DNA of 64,000 bases from Mycobacterium sp. 852002-51971_SCH5477799-a. Its GTDB lineage: Bacteria; Actinomycetota; Actinomycetes; Mycobacteriales; Mycobacteriaceae. The stretch is taken from assembly GCF_001667145.1 (NCBI RefSeq), contig NZ_LZIF01000005.1, positions 1-64,000 on the forward strand. The letters are read 5' to 3'. Position numbers and translations under genes: made by a program. Position 1 is the stretch's first letter. The number at the start of each line of letters is the position of its first letter. The notes under the pieces are model-generated. The model worked only from the letters and a program-made list of their open reading frames with translations, was not told where the DNA came from and did not search any database. Positions 47,300 through 56,332 of this stretch are shown here, piece by piece.

Positions 47300-48373
47300 A
47301 TGTCCGAAAAGGTCTTGGTAACTGGAGGGTTCGGGCTGGTCGGCTCGCAGACGGTGCGCCGCCTGGTGGCCGACGGCCACCGCGTCGTCGCGACCGACCT
47401 GGGCACCGCCGCCCAGCGCAAAGCCGCGGGAGCGCTGCCGGCCGGCGCCGAGCCGCGCTGGGCGGACCTGACCGATCCGGACCAGGTCGACCGGCTACTC
47501 GCCGAGACGTCGCCCACCGCCATCGTTCACCTGGCCGCGGTGATACCACCGCTGATCTATCGGCAGCCGGCGCTCGGGCGCCGCGTCAACGTGGACGCGA
47601 CCGCCACGTTGCTGCGCGCGGCGCAATCGAGGCGTCATCCGGCGCGGTTCATTCAAGCGTCGAGCAACGCCGTGTACGGCGCGCGCAATCCGCACCGGCA
47701 TCCCGAGCTGCTGCGCCCGGACTCCCCGACGAATCCGGCCGACCTCTACGGCGCGCACAAGGCCGAAGCGGAACAGCACCTGCAAGCATCGGACCTCGAG
47801 TGGGTCATCTTGCGCCTGGCCGGGGTGATCAGCGTCGAACCGGACGCCATGCCGTTCAGCGTCGATGCGTTGTTCTTCGAGAGTGCCCTGCCGGCCGACG
47901 GCCGCATCCACACCGTCGACGTTCGCGACGTCGCCCGCGCCTTCGCCGCAGCGGTCACCGCCGACGTCGCCGGTGAGACACTGCTGATCGCCGGCGACGA
48001 GTCGCATCTGCTGCGGCAGGGCGATGTCGGCAAGGCGCTGGCCGCCGCCCGCGGTCTGGTCGATGTCTTGCCCGTCGGCCGGCCGGGCGACCCGGACAGC
48101 GACGACGACTGGTTTGTCACGGACTGGATGGATACGGTTCGCTCCCAGCAGGTGTTGCAATTCCAGCGCCACTCGTGGCCGGACATGCTCACCGAGATGC
48201 GAGCCGCCGCCGGGTGGCGAAGGTACCCGATGCGGCTGATCTCACCGCTCGCGCGACGGTTCCTGAAAAGCCGTGCGGCCTACCGGGATACGCCCGGACG
48301 CTACGCCGACCCGTGGGGCGCGATCCGGGCCAGGCTGGGCGACCCGCGCCCGGACTTTCCTTCTGAGATGTAG
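47300..48373 (+). CDS. NAD-dependent epimerase/dehydratase
   Basis: A 357-residue extended SDR. The dinucleotide motif is VTGGFGLVGSQTVRRL, and the catalytic Tyr/Lys are in DLYGAHKAEAEQ. The region ASSNAVYGARNP precedes the active site. Family members modify nucleotide sugars or oxidise sterol-like alcohols. It is divergent from the lipid acyltransferases, with the inverted repeat between them. Confidence 0.9.
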   Translation: MSEKVLVTGGFGLVGSQTVRRLVADGHRVVATDLGTAAQRKAAGALPAGAEPRWADLTDPDQVDRLLAETSPTAIVHLAAVIPPLIYRQPALGRRVNVDATATLLRAAQSRRHPARFIQASSNAVYGARNPHRHPELLRPDSPTNPADLYGAHKAEAEQHLQASDLEWVILRLAGVISVEPDAMPFSVDALFFESALPADGRIHTVDVRDVARAFAAAVTADVAGETLLIAGDESHLLRQGDVGKALAAARGLVDVLPVGRPGDPDSDDDWFVTDWMDTVRSQQVLQFQRHSWPDMLTEMRAAAGWRRYPMRLISPLARRFLKSRAAYRDTPGRYADPWGAIRARLGDPRPDFPSEM

Positions 48374-48385
48374 CCCGTCCGCACT

Positions 48386-48853
48386 TCAGCCGGCGTCGCG
48401 CAGCAGCGGCCGTTCCGTGGGCGGCAATTCGACCCGGGGGTTCAGCTCCTCGAACAGCTCGGTGGCGTCCGCGATGGTCTGGTCCACGAAGGAAGCGAAG
48501 TCATTGAAGCCGACGTCATTTCGGATCCATTGCGACTTGCGGGCCATCACGCCGATGCGCTGCGGATCCGACGAGCCGTGCACGATCGCGGTGACCTGGC
48601 GGTCGTGACGGTTCCACCGGTCGCAGAAGTACGTCACCCACGGCCGATCGGCTGCCGGGAAATAGCACCCGGGGCTGACGCGGATGATCAGCACGTCGTC
48701 GTGCGCGGCAGAGATCTCGAAGTGAACATGCAAGCGCCGCGGAGCGTTGCTCACGAAGAAGTATTCGCCGTCGTGGTGGCCGCGAAAATACCGTCGCCCG
48801 CGGGTGCGCAGGTAACGTTCGACCAGGTTTGCGCACCACTGCTCATTCGTCAT
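48386..48853 (-). CDS. YbjN-like protein of unknown function
   Basis: A 155-residue protein resembling YbjN/secretion-chaperone-like folds. It has VSPGCYFPAADRPWVTYFC, then SQWIRNDVGFNDFASFV and an acidic end. ATG 48853 (MTNEQWCANLVERYL) was chosen; the frame is open to a TTG at 48898. It is convergent with the epimerase (12 bp). No role can be assigned. Confidence 0.7.
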   Translation of the reverse strand: MTNEQWCANLVERYLRTRGRRYFRGHHDGEYFFVSNAPRRLHVHFEISAAHDDVLIIRVSPGCYFPAADRPWVTYFCDRWNRHDRQVTAIVHGSSDPQRIGVMARKSQWIRNDVGFNDFASFVDQTIADATELFEELNPRVELPPTERPLLRDAG

Positions 48854-49059
48854 GCGTTCGATGGTGCGTCCTGTGACTTTGGGAATGCTTGGAGCCAAGC
48901 CAAGCGGCTCCCAAGAATTGGTTGAGAATTCGCTGAATGAGCCCGGCCTGGCGGGGGCTGGGCATGCGGCGCGAGACGTTCGGGCCGACGCAGCGGACGC
49001 CGCTGAGCTGTGGGCATTAGAGGATCACTCTTCGACCGGCACCTGATCGAGGTCGCCGT

Positions 49060-49527
49060 TTACTGAGGGTCGGCCAGCGGATACAAAGCCGGGAGATTGA
49101 TCACGATGGCTTCCTGGCTGCTGCGGGCGATCACCACCTCGGCGGTGGTATCGGGGTCGGGGTTTTCCTCCCGGTGCGGCAGATACGGCGGAATGAAAAC
49201 GTAGTCGCCGGGTGCCGCGGCGATGCGGACCTCGTCACTGCCGTCATGAAACACGAACTCCGGGTTGCCGCTTCGCACATAGATGGCGGTCTCGGAGTCA
49301 CCGTGATGGTGGTTGCCCGAAGCCGATCGCGGCAACGCGTGCGTCTCGCCCATCCAGAGCTTCTCCGCGCCGACCGAGCTGCCGGACAGGGCGGCGAAGC
49401 GGCGCAGCCCCTCCGATTGTGCTGTGTCGGAGCTGATCTCCGACGCCTTGATGTGACGTACCCGGTTGCGCTCGAGCGGCGTTGCCGTGTCGTCAAAGTC
49501 TGGATGAAATCCGTCTGAAGTAGCCAC
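49060..49527 (-). CDS. Cupin-domain protein
   Basis: A 155-residue single-cupin protein. The metal-binding motif 1 appears as GNHHHGDSETAIYVRSGNPE, and motif 2 as PGDYVFIPPYLPHREEN with the distal His. Cupins of this size are metal-dependent isomerases, dioxygenases or sensors. It lies 7 bp downstream of the disulfide reductase gene, so the two are probably one transcript. Confidence 0.9.
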   Translation of the reverse strand: MATSDGFHPDFDDTATPLERNRVRHIKASEISSDTAQSEGLRRFAALSGSSVGAEKLWMGETHALPRSASGNHHHGDSETAIYVRSGNPEFVFHDGSDEVRIAAAPGDYVFIPPYLPHREENPDPDTTAEVVIARSSQEAIVINLPALYPLADPQ

Positions 49528-49534
49528 GGGTCGA

Positions 49535-50989
49535 TTATCGCCCGGAGGTGTCCCGATACGCCTCGAGCAGTCTGAGCCACAGCTCGCTGATCGTCGGGAA
49601 GCACGGCACGGCGTGCCACAACCGGTCGACGGGCACCTGGCCGGCGACCGCGATGGTGGCCGAGTGGAGCAGCTCGGTCACGCCCGGGCCGACCATGGTG
49701 ACGCCGAGCACGTTGCCGCGATCCATGTCGACCACCATCCGCGCGCGGCCCGTGTAGCCGTCCGCATAAAGCTTGGCCCCCATCACCACATCGCCAATTT
49801 CGATATCGACGGTGCGGACCCGGTGCCCGGCTTGTCCGGCCTGCTGAGCCGTCAGTCCGACGGCTGCGGCTTCGGGGTCGGTGAAAAAGGCCTGCGGCAC
49901 CGCATGATGGTCGGCGGTCGTTGCGTGCGCGCCCCACGGTTTGGTGTCCAACGGCTTTCCCGCTGCGCGGGCGCCGATGGCCGCACCGGCGATGCGGCCC
50001 TGATACTTGCCCTGATGGGTAAGCAGAGCCCGGTGATTGACGTCGCCGGCCGCGTAGAGCCAGCCGTCTTCGACGGCGCCGCGCACCAGGCAGGTGTCGT
50101 CCACCTCGAGCCAGCTGCCCGGCCTCAAGCCCACTGTCTCCAAACCGATGTCGTCGGTCAGCGGCGCGCGACCGGTGGCGAATAGCACCTCGTTGACCCG
50201 CAACTCGGTGTCGTCGTCCAAGTCGAGCGTTACGTGGGAATCGTCCGGTCGGCGCAGCGCGCGAACCGATACTCCCGTCCGCACGTCGACGCCGCCCTCG
50301 GTGAGACCGCGGCCGATTAGCTCGCCCACAAAGGGCTCCATCCGTGGCAGCAGTCCCGAGCCCCGTGCTAACAGGGTCACCTGGGAGCCCAATCCCTGCC
50401 ACGCCGTGGCCATTTCGACGCCCACGCCGCCAGCGCCGACGACGGCGAGCCGCTGCGGGACCGTGCTGCTATCGGTGGCCCGCCGGTTGGTCCATGGCCT
50501 GGCCTCGGCGAGGCCGGGCAAGTCGGGCAATGCTGGGCGGCTTCCGGTGCAGATCACCACCGCATGCCGTGCGGTCAGGGCCAGCCGCTCGCCGGCGCCG
50601 TCGGTGACGACGACGCGGCGCGCACCGTCCAATCGCCCATGCCCGCGTATCAGGGTCGCGCCGATCCCGCTCACCCAGTCGGCCTGGCCGCTGTCGTTCC
50701 AGTCGCTGACGTAGCGGTTGCGGCGGCCGAACACGGCGTCGCCGTTGAGCGGCCCGGTGACCGCCTCCCGCGCGCCGTCGATTCTGCGGGCGTCGGAAAG
50801 CGCAATCACGGGGCGCAGCAATGCTTTACTGGGCACGCATGCCCAATACGAGCATTCACCGCCGACGAGTTCTCGCTCGACCAGAGCAACACGCAGTCCT
50901 GCGGCGCGGGCGCGTTCGGCGGCGTTCTGGCCGATCGGCCCGGCGCCGAGCACCACGACATCGAAGTCTCCTCCGCCAGCTGCTGCCAT
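49535..50989 (-). CDS. Pyridine nucleotide-disulfide oxidoreductase (Rv0794c-like)
   Basis: A 484-residue flavoprotein of the dihydrolipoamide dehydrogenase/mercuric reductase family. FAD binding is [17 protein letters not shown], and the redox disulfide is [11 protein letters not shown] (CxxxxC). The NAD motif is [17 protein letters not shown], and the C-terminal active His lies in [20 protein letters not shown] 50989 ([10 protein letters not shown]) matches the usual N-terminus. It shares a transcript direction with the cupin downstream and the dehalogenase upstream (50 bp). Confidence 0.92.
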   Translation of the reverse strand: MAAAGGGDFDVVVLGAGPIGQNAAERARAAGLRVALVERELVGGECSYWACVPSKALLRPVIALSDARRIDGAREAVTGPLNGDAVFGRRNRYVSDWNDSGQADWVSGIGATLIRGHGRLDGARRVVVTDGAGERLALTARHAVVICTGSRPALPDLPGLAEARPWTNRRATDSSTVPQRLAVVGAGGVGVEMATAWQGLGSQVTLLARGSGLLPRMEPFVGELIGRGLTEGGVDVRTGVSVRALRRPDDSHVTLDLDDDTELRVNEVLFATGRAPLTDDIGLETVGLRPGSWLEVDDTCLVRGAVEDGWLYAAGDVNHRALLTHQGKYQGRIAGAAIGARAAGKPLDTKPWGAHATTADHHAVPQAFFTDPEAAAVGLTAQQAGQAGHRVRTVDIEIGDVVMGAKLYADGYTGRARMVVDMDRGNVLGVTMVGPGVTELLHSATIAVAGQVPVDRLWHAVPCFPTISELWLRLLEAYRDTSGR

Positions 50990-51039
50990 GGTCGACGATC
51001 CTTTCGCTTGGTGGCCACGGCGCGCGCTTTGCGTCTTCA

Positions 51040-51729
51040 TCAAGACGTGACTAGTTGCTCGGCGAGCCCGCGTAGATCCCTGGTGACGATGTTCGGCTGC
51101 GGCAGGCCGTCCACCGGCAGCGGTGCATTGCCGCGCCGGGCGATCAGAGCTCCACTGAACCCGACATTCTGCGCACCGATGGTGTCCCACACGTGCGCGG
51201 CCACCATCATGCAATCCGCGGGAGCCACCCCGAACGCCTCGCACGCATATCGATAGACGGCGGGCGAGGGCTTGAAGACGCTCCGGGCATCGACGCTCAA
51301 TTGGTGTTCGAAAAAACCCGCCAGCCCGGAATGCTGCAGCGCCGTGGGGCCGTCCGGATTGGGCGGGGAGTTGCTCAGGGTCACCAGTCGAAATCCGTTG
51401 TCGCGCAGCGTGGCAAGTCCGTCGGCGGCATCGGGGTGCGCCGGCATGGTGAGCAGCGCGGTCTTCAGGCGGTCCAGATCGCCGTCTGTGATGTCCACCT
51501 CGTAGATGTTGCCCAGCATGCGCAGCACCCCCTGGGCAAGAACCGGAAAAGTCACGTAGTTGTCGGCCAGCGTGATGGACATCGAGTACATGACCAGCTG
51601 CGCGAACCATTCGCGCAGCATCCGTTCGTCGCCGAACAACTCACCGAAAAGCGGTGCTAGGGACTCGATGTCGAGCAAGGTCTCGTTGACGTCGAAGACG
51701 AGGACGGACGGGGAGGGCGTTGTTGCCAT
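51040..51729 (-). CDS. Haloacid dehalogenase-like hydrolase, type II
   Basis: A 229-residue HAD enzyme. The nucleophile Asp is in [14 protein letters not shown], as in L-2-haloacid dehalogenases, and motif II is TLSNSPPN. The Lys motif III is [13 protein letters not shown], and the acidic motif IV is near [13 protein letters not shown]. The start ATG 51729 follows the TMEM175-type gene by 2 bp. Substrates may be 2-haloacids or phosphates. Confidence 0.92.
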   Translation of the reverse strand: MATTPSPSVLVFDVNETLLDIESLAPLFGELFGDERMLREWFAQLVMYSMSITLADNYVTFPVLAQGVLRMLGNIYEVDITDGDLDRLKTALLTMPAHPDAADGLATLRDNGFRLVTLSNSPPNPDGPTALQHSGLAGFFEHQLSVDARSVFKPSPAVYRYACEAFGVAPADCMMVAAHVWDTIGAQNVGFSGALIARRGNAPLPVDGLPQPNIVTRDLRGLAEQLVTS

Positions 51730-51731
51730 GG

Positions 51732-52325
51732 CTAGGGCTGCACATCCTTGCGTTGGGGAATATCCGGTCGGAGATACCCCACGAGGCACAACACAATCAG
51801 CAACATCGCCGCCACCGGCCACCACAAGGCGACCAGCGCCGCCGTCACGAACACCCCGAGCGTGATAAATGATCTCATCTGCAGCATGCGCCGCATCCGC
51901 GCCGAAACGTCATGCTGCGAGGGCCGATCGATCGCTTCCCAACACAGCGCCAGGTAGGTGATGTTGACCAGCACGAAGACCGCGGCGTACAAGGACACCG
52001 GTGCCGCGGCCAACCTGCTGTCGGCGATCCACTCGGTGGTGAACGGGATCAGCGACACCGAAAACAGGTGCGCGAAATTCGACCACACCAACCGCGACGT
52101 CGCGACCTGCGCGTAATTGAACAGGTGATGATGGTTGACCCAGACGATCGCGATGAACAGGTAACTGACCACATAGCTCAGCCCGACGGGCCACAGCGGA
52201 AGCAGAGCTCGGAAACCGTGCTCGGTCGGCGGTCTGAGCTCTAACACCAGAATGGTGATGAGCACGGCGAAGACGCCGTCGGAGAACCCGCGCACCCGTT
52301 CAGGAGTGGTGTCTCCTTCCGCCAC
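51732..52325 (-). CDS. TMEM175-type potassium channel (DUF1211)
   Basis: A 197-residue membrane protein with about six helices. The N-terminal RVRGFSDGVFAVLITILVLE carries the FSDG motif of bacterial TMEM175 channels. GTG 52325 (VAEGDTTPERV) was chosen because GGGAGG lies 5 nt before it; an in-frame ATG is 12 codons upstream. This start overlaps the upstream VOC gene by 26 nt. Confidence 0.88.
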   Translation of the reverse strand: MAEGDTTPERVRGFSDGVFAVLITILVLELRPPTEHGFRALLPLWPVGLSYVVSYLFIAIVWVNHHHLFNYAQVATSRLVWSNFAHLFSVSLIPFTTEWIADSRLAAAPVSLYAAVFVLVNITYLALCWEAIDRPSQHDVSARMRRMLQMRSFITLGVFVTAALVALWWPVAAMLLIVLCLVGYLRPDIPQRKDVQP

Positions 52326-52794
52326 CGCTACCTCCCATCTGCCGCGATGCGCCTGAGCCATTTTCAGGCGGCTTATGGTTCCGCTCCTGCACCACCCAAG
52401 CATTGCCGTCAGGATCGCGGAAGTCGGCAAAGCTCGCGTACTCACCGCGATCCGGATCGGTTCCTGGGAGGAACTTGCCGCTCCACCCGCCGTCGGTGTC
52501 CTTGTGGCGTATCTCGCTGACGGTTATGCCGCGACCGGTCAGCTCGGCGCGACAGGCCTCGATGTCGGAGACCACCAGGTATAGGCCCCGCACCGAGCCG
52601 CTCGGCGCATCGGTCAGGCCCACACCGAACTGGATCGAGGTGCCCGAGCCCTCTGGCGTCAACTGGATGACCCGGAACTCGGGGGTGGGGGCGTAATCGA
52701 CGTCGAGGTTGAAGCCAGCCTGATCACGGTAGAACCGGAGCGAGCGATCGGGATCCGCCACGGGCAGGATGACAACTTCGACGGACGCCCTCAT
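52300..52794 (-). CDS. VOC-superfamily (glyoxalase-like) protein
   Basis: A 164-residue protein of the glyoxalase/bleomycin-resistance fold. It shows VVILPVADPDRSLRFYRDQ at the start and FADFRDPDGNAWVVQERNH near the end, where the Glu is a usual metal ligand. A Gly/Ser-rich tail follows. It overlaps the DUF427 gene by 4 nt and the channel gene by 26 nt. Confidence 0.9.
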   Translation of the reverse strand: MRASVEVVILPVADPDRSLRFYRDQAGFNLDVDYAPTPEFRVIQLTPEGSGTSIQFGVGLTDAPSGSVRGLYLVVSDIEACRAELTGRGITVSEIRHKDTDGGWSGKFLPGTDPDRGEYASFADFRDPDGNAWVVQERNHKPPENGSGASRQMGGSGGGRRHHS

Positions 52795-53666
52795 GAGGCG
52801 CTCCGGCTCTGCCCTAACACCTCTTCTGTGTCGAGCCCGCGGTCGACTCCGTGTGGAATGACAGTCTGGCCGGGCTCGAGCTGAAGTTGCTTGCCGTCAA
52901 GGCTCACATCGATTTTGTCGGGTTCGAAGGACACCAGATTGCGGACCCGTGCGACCTCCGTCCAAGCGTCGACGTAAGACCAGGCCGCGCGCTGGTGGCT
53001 GCCGATGTCATAGTAGGAGCAGATTCCCTTGTATGGGCAAAACGTCTGGATATCAATGAGTTTGAGCACCGACTCGTCGATATCTTCGCGCGGCACGTAC
53101 CATCTGGGCGCAAAGCCGGACTCATACAGCGCCAACGGGCGATGGGTGTCGGCGATTACCTGGTCGCCGTCCCGGACGACGAGATACCGTGCGGTAGAAC
53201 GAATATCGATGCGATGGTAGGCGTCGGCGGCGTGCCCGACGATCCGTTCCTCTTCTTCGTAGAAGGCGTCCATGGCACGCCAGGCAAACGCGACCCGGCC
53301 ACCAAGCACCGTCGCATGGGCGGGTAAGCCAGTGTGTTCCCAGGCGCTGTGGTTGTTCTCGCGTCCCGATGCCTTGACGGTGAACCACTGGGTGGCCCCG
53401 AGGTCGCGGTGCTGCGTCACCCGGTCCTCGGCGAGCAACGTTCCCTCTTCAATATCACCGCGGGGGAAATAGGCGACCGGGTAGCGGCCCGGTTCGTGTA
53501 AGAGAATCACGTTGCCGCTGTCGGCGATCCACCGATCCGCGAAGCGCACCCGCATCCGGCGACGCAGCGGTTCGGCGAACAGCAACCGCGGTGGCATCGG
53601 CTGTTCGGTGAGGAAATGTCCGAGCGATCCCGTCGCCAGCGGGCCTTGCTGCCATGCCAAACCCAT
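52791..53666 (-). CDS. DUF427 protein with two DUF427 domains
   Basis: A 291-residue protein with two DUF427 copies. The first (about 40-130) contains NVILLHEPGRYPVAYFPRGD; the second (about 155-260) contains HRPLALYESGFAPRWYVPRED. The repeated core PVAYFPRGDI / PRWYVPREDI supports an internal duplication. Function is unknown; it is often near redox genes. It overlaps the VOC gene. Confidence 0.88.
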   Translation of the reverse strand: MGLAWQQGPLATGSLGHFLTEQPMPPRLLFAEPLRRRMRVRFADRWIADSGNVILLHEPGRYPVAYFPRGDIEEGTLLAEDRVTQHRDLGATQWFTVKASGRENNHSAWEHTGLPAHATVLGGRVAFAWRAMDAFYEEEERIVGHAADAYHRIDIRSTARYLVVRDGDQVIADTHRPLALYESGFAPRWYVPREDIDESVLKLIDIQTFCPYKGICSYYDIGSHQRAAWSYVDAWTEVARVRNLVSFEPDKIDVSLDGKQLQLEPGQTVIPHGVDRGLDTEEVLGQSRSAS

Positions 53667-53721
53667 GGGGAGCCCGTCCTTTCCTGTAATTCGTTCGCGC
53701 AGTGGTGTTTAGGGCCCGGCA

Positions 53722-54768
53722 TCAGTCCATGACGACGACGAGCTTTCCTGCGGCTTCACCCGCCTCAGCGACACGGTGAGCTTCGCGGATGTCGTCGAAG
53801 GAGAAGACCCGCGCCGGTGTCGCGTGGAGCTTGCCGTCGGCGATCTGCCGGGCGATTTCGCCAAAAGGCACATCCGATACCGGGAATCCGGGATTGCCGA
53901 ACACGGGGCTGGCAAAGAAGCTGAAGTTCACTCCGCTGGCCATTCGCGCGAGTGGGTTGAAGTCGCCGATGGGTGCCAGGCCCCCCAGCCATCCGGCGAG
54001 GCAGGCAGTGCCACCGCGGCGCAGCATGTCCAGGGAGTCGAGGATGGTGCTGTTACCGACAAGGTCGAGGACGGCGTCGATGCGGTTGGCCTCCGCGATG
54101 TGGGCGGCAAGGTCGCCGCGCTCCACCTCGACACGGGTCGCGCCCAGTTCTTTTAGCATGCCGAAGCGTTCACGGCTGCGGGCCGTGGCAACGACATTGG
54201 CGCCGGTGATCACCGCCATCTTCAGTGCCGCCTGACCCAATGCCGACGTCGCGCCGCGGATCACCAACGTTTGTCCCGCGGTCAAATTCAGGTTGCGGTA
54301 CAGGCACGTCCACGCCGTCGCATAGGTTTCCGGCAGCGCCGCCAGCTGCGACCACGGCAGGTCGGATTCGATGGGCGCGACATTGGCCGCGCGGACGCGG
54401 GTGTATTCGGCGTAGCTCCCGTTGATGGTGCGCCCAAGACCGCCCATCAGCGCCGCGACCTTGGCCCCGACCGGGAACTCGCCGCCCGGGCACGAGTCGA
54501 CGATGCCCACACATTCGATCCCGCTGACCTCGGCCGCCTCCGCCCATTCCCCGCGACGCATGTGGATCTCGGCGTGATTGATGCCGAAACCCTTGACCGC
54601 AATTACGACTTCGCCGTCTTTGGGCAGCGGCTTGGGGATGTCAGTGTAGACCAGGCTGTCCAGACCGCCGAACTTCTCCAAGACGATCGCCCGCATGGTT
54701 GGCCCACCGGATTGCTCGCGTACGACCGCCGGCGCGGTTGGCAACTGAGGTGACTCGATTGTGGACAT
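53722..54768 (-). CDS. MDR-family NADPH:quinone reductase-like oxidoreductase
   Basis: A 348-residue zinc-independent medium-chain reductase. It shows MRAIVLEKFGGLDSL, GFGINHAEIHMRRGEW, and the nucleotide fold LVIRGATSALGQAALKMAV. No structural zinc cysteines are present, so it is probably a quinone or enone reductase. ATG 54768 was chosen, with AAAGAGG 5 nt before it. It lies downstream of two TetR genes on the same strand, with a strong palindrome (54823-54850) in its promoter. Confidence 0.93.
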   Translation of the reverse strand: MSTIESPQLPTAPAVVREQSGGPTMRAIVLEKFGGLDSLVYTDIPKPLPKDGEVVIAVKGFGINHAEIHMRRGEWAEAAEVSGIECVGIVDSCPGGEFPVGAKVAALMGGLGRTINGSYAEYTRVRAANVAPIESDLPWSQLAALPETYATAWTCLYRNLNLTAGQTLVIRGATSALGQAALKMAVITGANVVATARSRERFGMLKELGATRVEVERGDLAAHIAEANRIDAVLDLVGNSTILDSLDMLRRGGTACLAGWLGGLAPIGDFNPLARMASGVNFSFFASPVFGNPGFPVSDVPFGEIARQIADGKLHATPARVFSFDDIREAHRVAEAGEAAGKLVVVMD

Positions 54769-54822
54769 CGATGCCTCTTTCATAACCGTTGGCGGGCGAC
54801 GACGCCGGCCGGCGCGGCCGCG

Positions 54823-54850
54823 TAATAATGGGCCAACTGACCCATTATTA
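54823..54850. promoter_or_regulatory. TetR-type operator upstream of the MDR reductase gene
   Basis: TAATAATGGG-N8-CCCATTATTA is a perfect 10-bp inverted repeat, 55 bp before the start of the MDR reductase. Its core ATGGG-N5-TGACCCA recurs at 57288-57304 before the hydrolase/MOSC genes. The likely binder is one of the two TetR proteins encoded here. Confidence 0.75.
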
Positions 54851-54890
54851 TGGGCGACCAGATCCACCATGTCCAGCCAAAGGTCACTAC

Positions 54891-55559
54891 TCAGGCTTTG
54901 CGGTGACCGCCAGACGACGCGGATCGACCCTTAGGCGGGGGCTGGGCCGCGAAGGAGCGCACGTAGTCGACGGCGGCATTGACGGCGGCCCGCAACGGTT
55001 GCGGATCGCCGGTGACGTGGGTGAGCATCGCGCCGCCCTGATGTGCGGTGACCAGCGATACGGCCAGATGCCGCGGGTCGGCGTCGGGGCGCAGGTCGCC
55101 GCGATCGCACATCGACTCGAGGCCGGCCCGAAACAACTCAATCCATTGGTCGTACCCCGCGGCGAGGTCGTCGTGTATTTCGCGGTCGGCCTCGATCAGC
55201 TCACCGGCCAAGGACCCATAGACACAACCTCCGATCCGGTACACGCTGTCGATGTCGGACACGCAAGCATCGGCCCATGCCTGCAGCGCTTCGAAGCTGT
55301 CGAGTTCGGCGAATTGCGGCCGAGTGTGGAAGGCCTGCACATCATTACGGCGCGCCTCGACGACGTGCCGGGTCAGATCGCGCTTGTCGGTGAAGTAATG
55401 CGAGATCTGGGATCCGCCTACCCCGGCCGTGCGCCGCACCTGGTCGACACTCGTGTTGGCGACGCCACGCTCGAACATCAGCCGGGCGGCCACCTCGATG
55501 ATCCGCGCGCGCGTAGCCAGTCCCTTGCGGGTGAACCGCGATGCGGGCCGTTCGGTCAC
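54891..55559 (-). CDS. TetR-family regulator, first of a tandem pair
   Basis: A 222-residue repressor. The HTH reads TSVDQVRRTAGVGGSQISHY then FTDKRDLTRHVVEA. The C-terminal domain contains HQGGAMLTHVTGDPQPLRAA. It closely resembles the second TetR upstream (shared pattern KGxATRxRI, NVRR/QVRR, HQGGxxLT). A 122-bp spacer with a strong palindrome separates it from the MDR reductase it probably controls. Confidence 0.9.
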   Translation of the reverse strand: MTERPASRFTRKGLATRARIIEVAARLMFERGVANTSVDQVRRTAGVGGSQISHYFTDKRDLTRHVVEARRNDVQAFHTRPQFAELDSFEALQAWADACVSDIDSVYRIGGCVYGSLAGELIEADREIHDDLAAGYDQWIELFRAGLESMCDRGDLRPDADPRHLAVSLVTAHQGGAMLTHVTGDPQPLRAAVNAAVDYVRSFAAQPPPKGRSASSGGHRKA

Positions 55560-55578
55560 GTCGTCACCTCTGACAGCC

Positions 55579-56274
55579 TCAGCTTGCTCGTCGCGCCGGA
55601 CGGCGCCCCCGCGACCGGCGCGGTGGACGGGGCACTCGTTCGGCGCTGTCGGTGGCGAACAGGCGCAGGTAGTTCACCGCGAAGCGGATCGCATCGGCGT
55701 GCGGCCACTCCTCTTGATAGGTGAACGTCAGCACGCCACCTCCCTGGTGCGCGGCGACGATCACCATGGCGAGCCGGCGCGGATCGGCATCGCGAACCAG
55801 CAGCCCGTCATCCTTCATTCGCTGAATTGCCTGCTCTAACAACTCGATCCACTGCAGGTAGCCTGCGGCTAGCGCGTCGCGCGTGGCGTCGTCGGTCTTC
55901 GCCAGCTGGGCGGTGAGTGCGTGATAGGTGGGGGTCCCGAAATAGCCGATGCGGCGCAGGTAGCGCATGTTGAGGTCGATCCACCGCTCGAAGTCGTCGA
56001 GCGAACCCAGGTCCCGAAGCGTGGGCTGGCGGTGAAAGTCCAAGACCACGCCGATCTGGCGCCGGATCACCGCGCGTATCAGCGCCGCCTTGTCGGCGAA
56101 ATAGTGCGCAAGCTGTGAGCCGCTGACCGACGCCGCGCGGCGCACGTTGTCCATGTTCGACGCGGACAGACCCTCGGTGACGATCAGCTGGGCCGCCGCC
56201 TGCACGATCCGGTCGCGGGTGGCGCGCCCCTTGGCGGTCAACCGTTGTTCGTCGTGAACATCGGGATGGGCCAT
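55579..56274 (-). CDS. TetR-family regulator, second of a tandem pair
   Basis: A 231-residue paralogue of the downstream TetR (19-bp gap). The HTH reads SASNMDNVRRAASVSGSQLA then HYFADKAALIRAVI. The C-terminal half has HQGGGVLTFTYQEEWPHADA. Tandem duplication of TetR genes allows one to specialise for a second ligand while keeping similar DNA contacts. Confidence 0.9.
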   Translation of the reverse strand: MAHPDVHDEQRLTAKGRATRDRIVQAAAQLIVTEGLSASNMDNVRRAASVSGSQLAHYFADKAALIRAVIRRQIGVVLDFHRQPTLRDLGSLDDFERWIDLNMRYLRRIGYFGTPTYHALTAQLAKTDDATRDALAAGYLQWIELLEQAIQRMKDDGLLVRDADPRRLAMVIVAAHQGGGVLTFTYQEEWPHADAIRFAVNYLRLFATDSAERVPRPPRRSRGRRPARRAS

Positions 56275-56290
56275 CGCGTCAGGCTAACCC

Positions 56291-56302
56291 GGGAGCGCTC
56301 CC
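56291..56302. promoter_or_regulatory. 12-bp perfect palindrome before the second TetR gene
   Basis: GGGAGCGCTCCC is a perfect palindrome 17 bp upstream of the second TetR start, in the gap after the hydrolase stop. It differs from the ATGGG-type operator. It may be a hairpin ending the hydrolase transcript or part of the TetR promoter. Confidence 0.4.
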
Positions 56303-56332
56303 ATTTTTGGGATCTCCAGCCCATACATCAGG

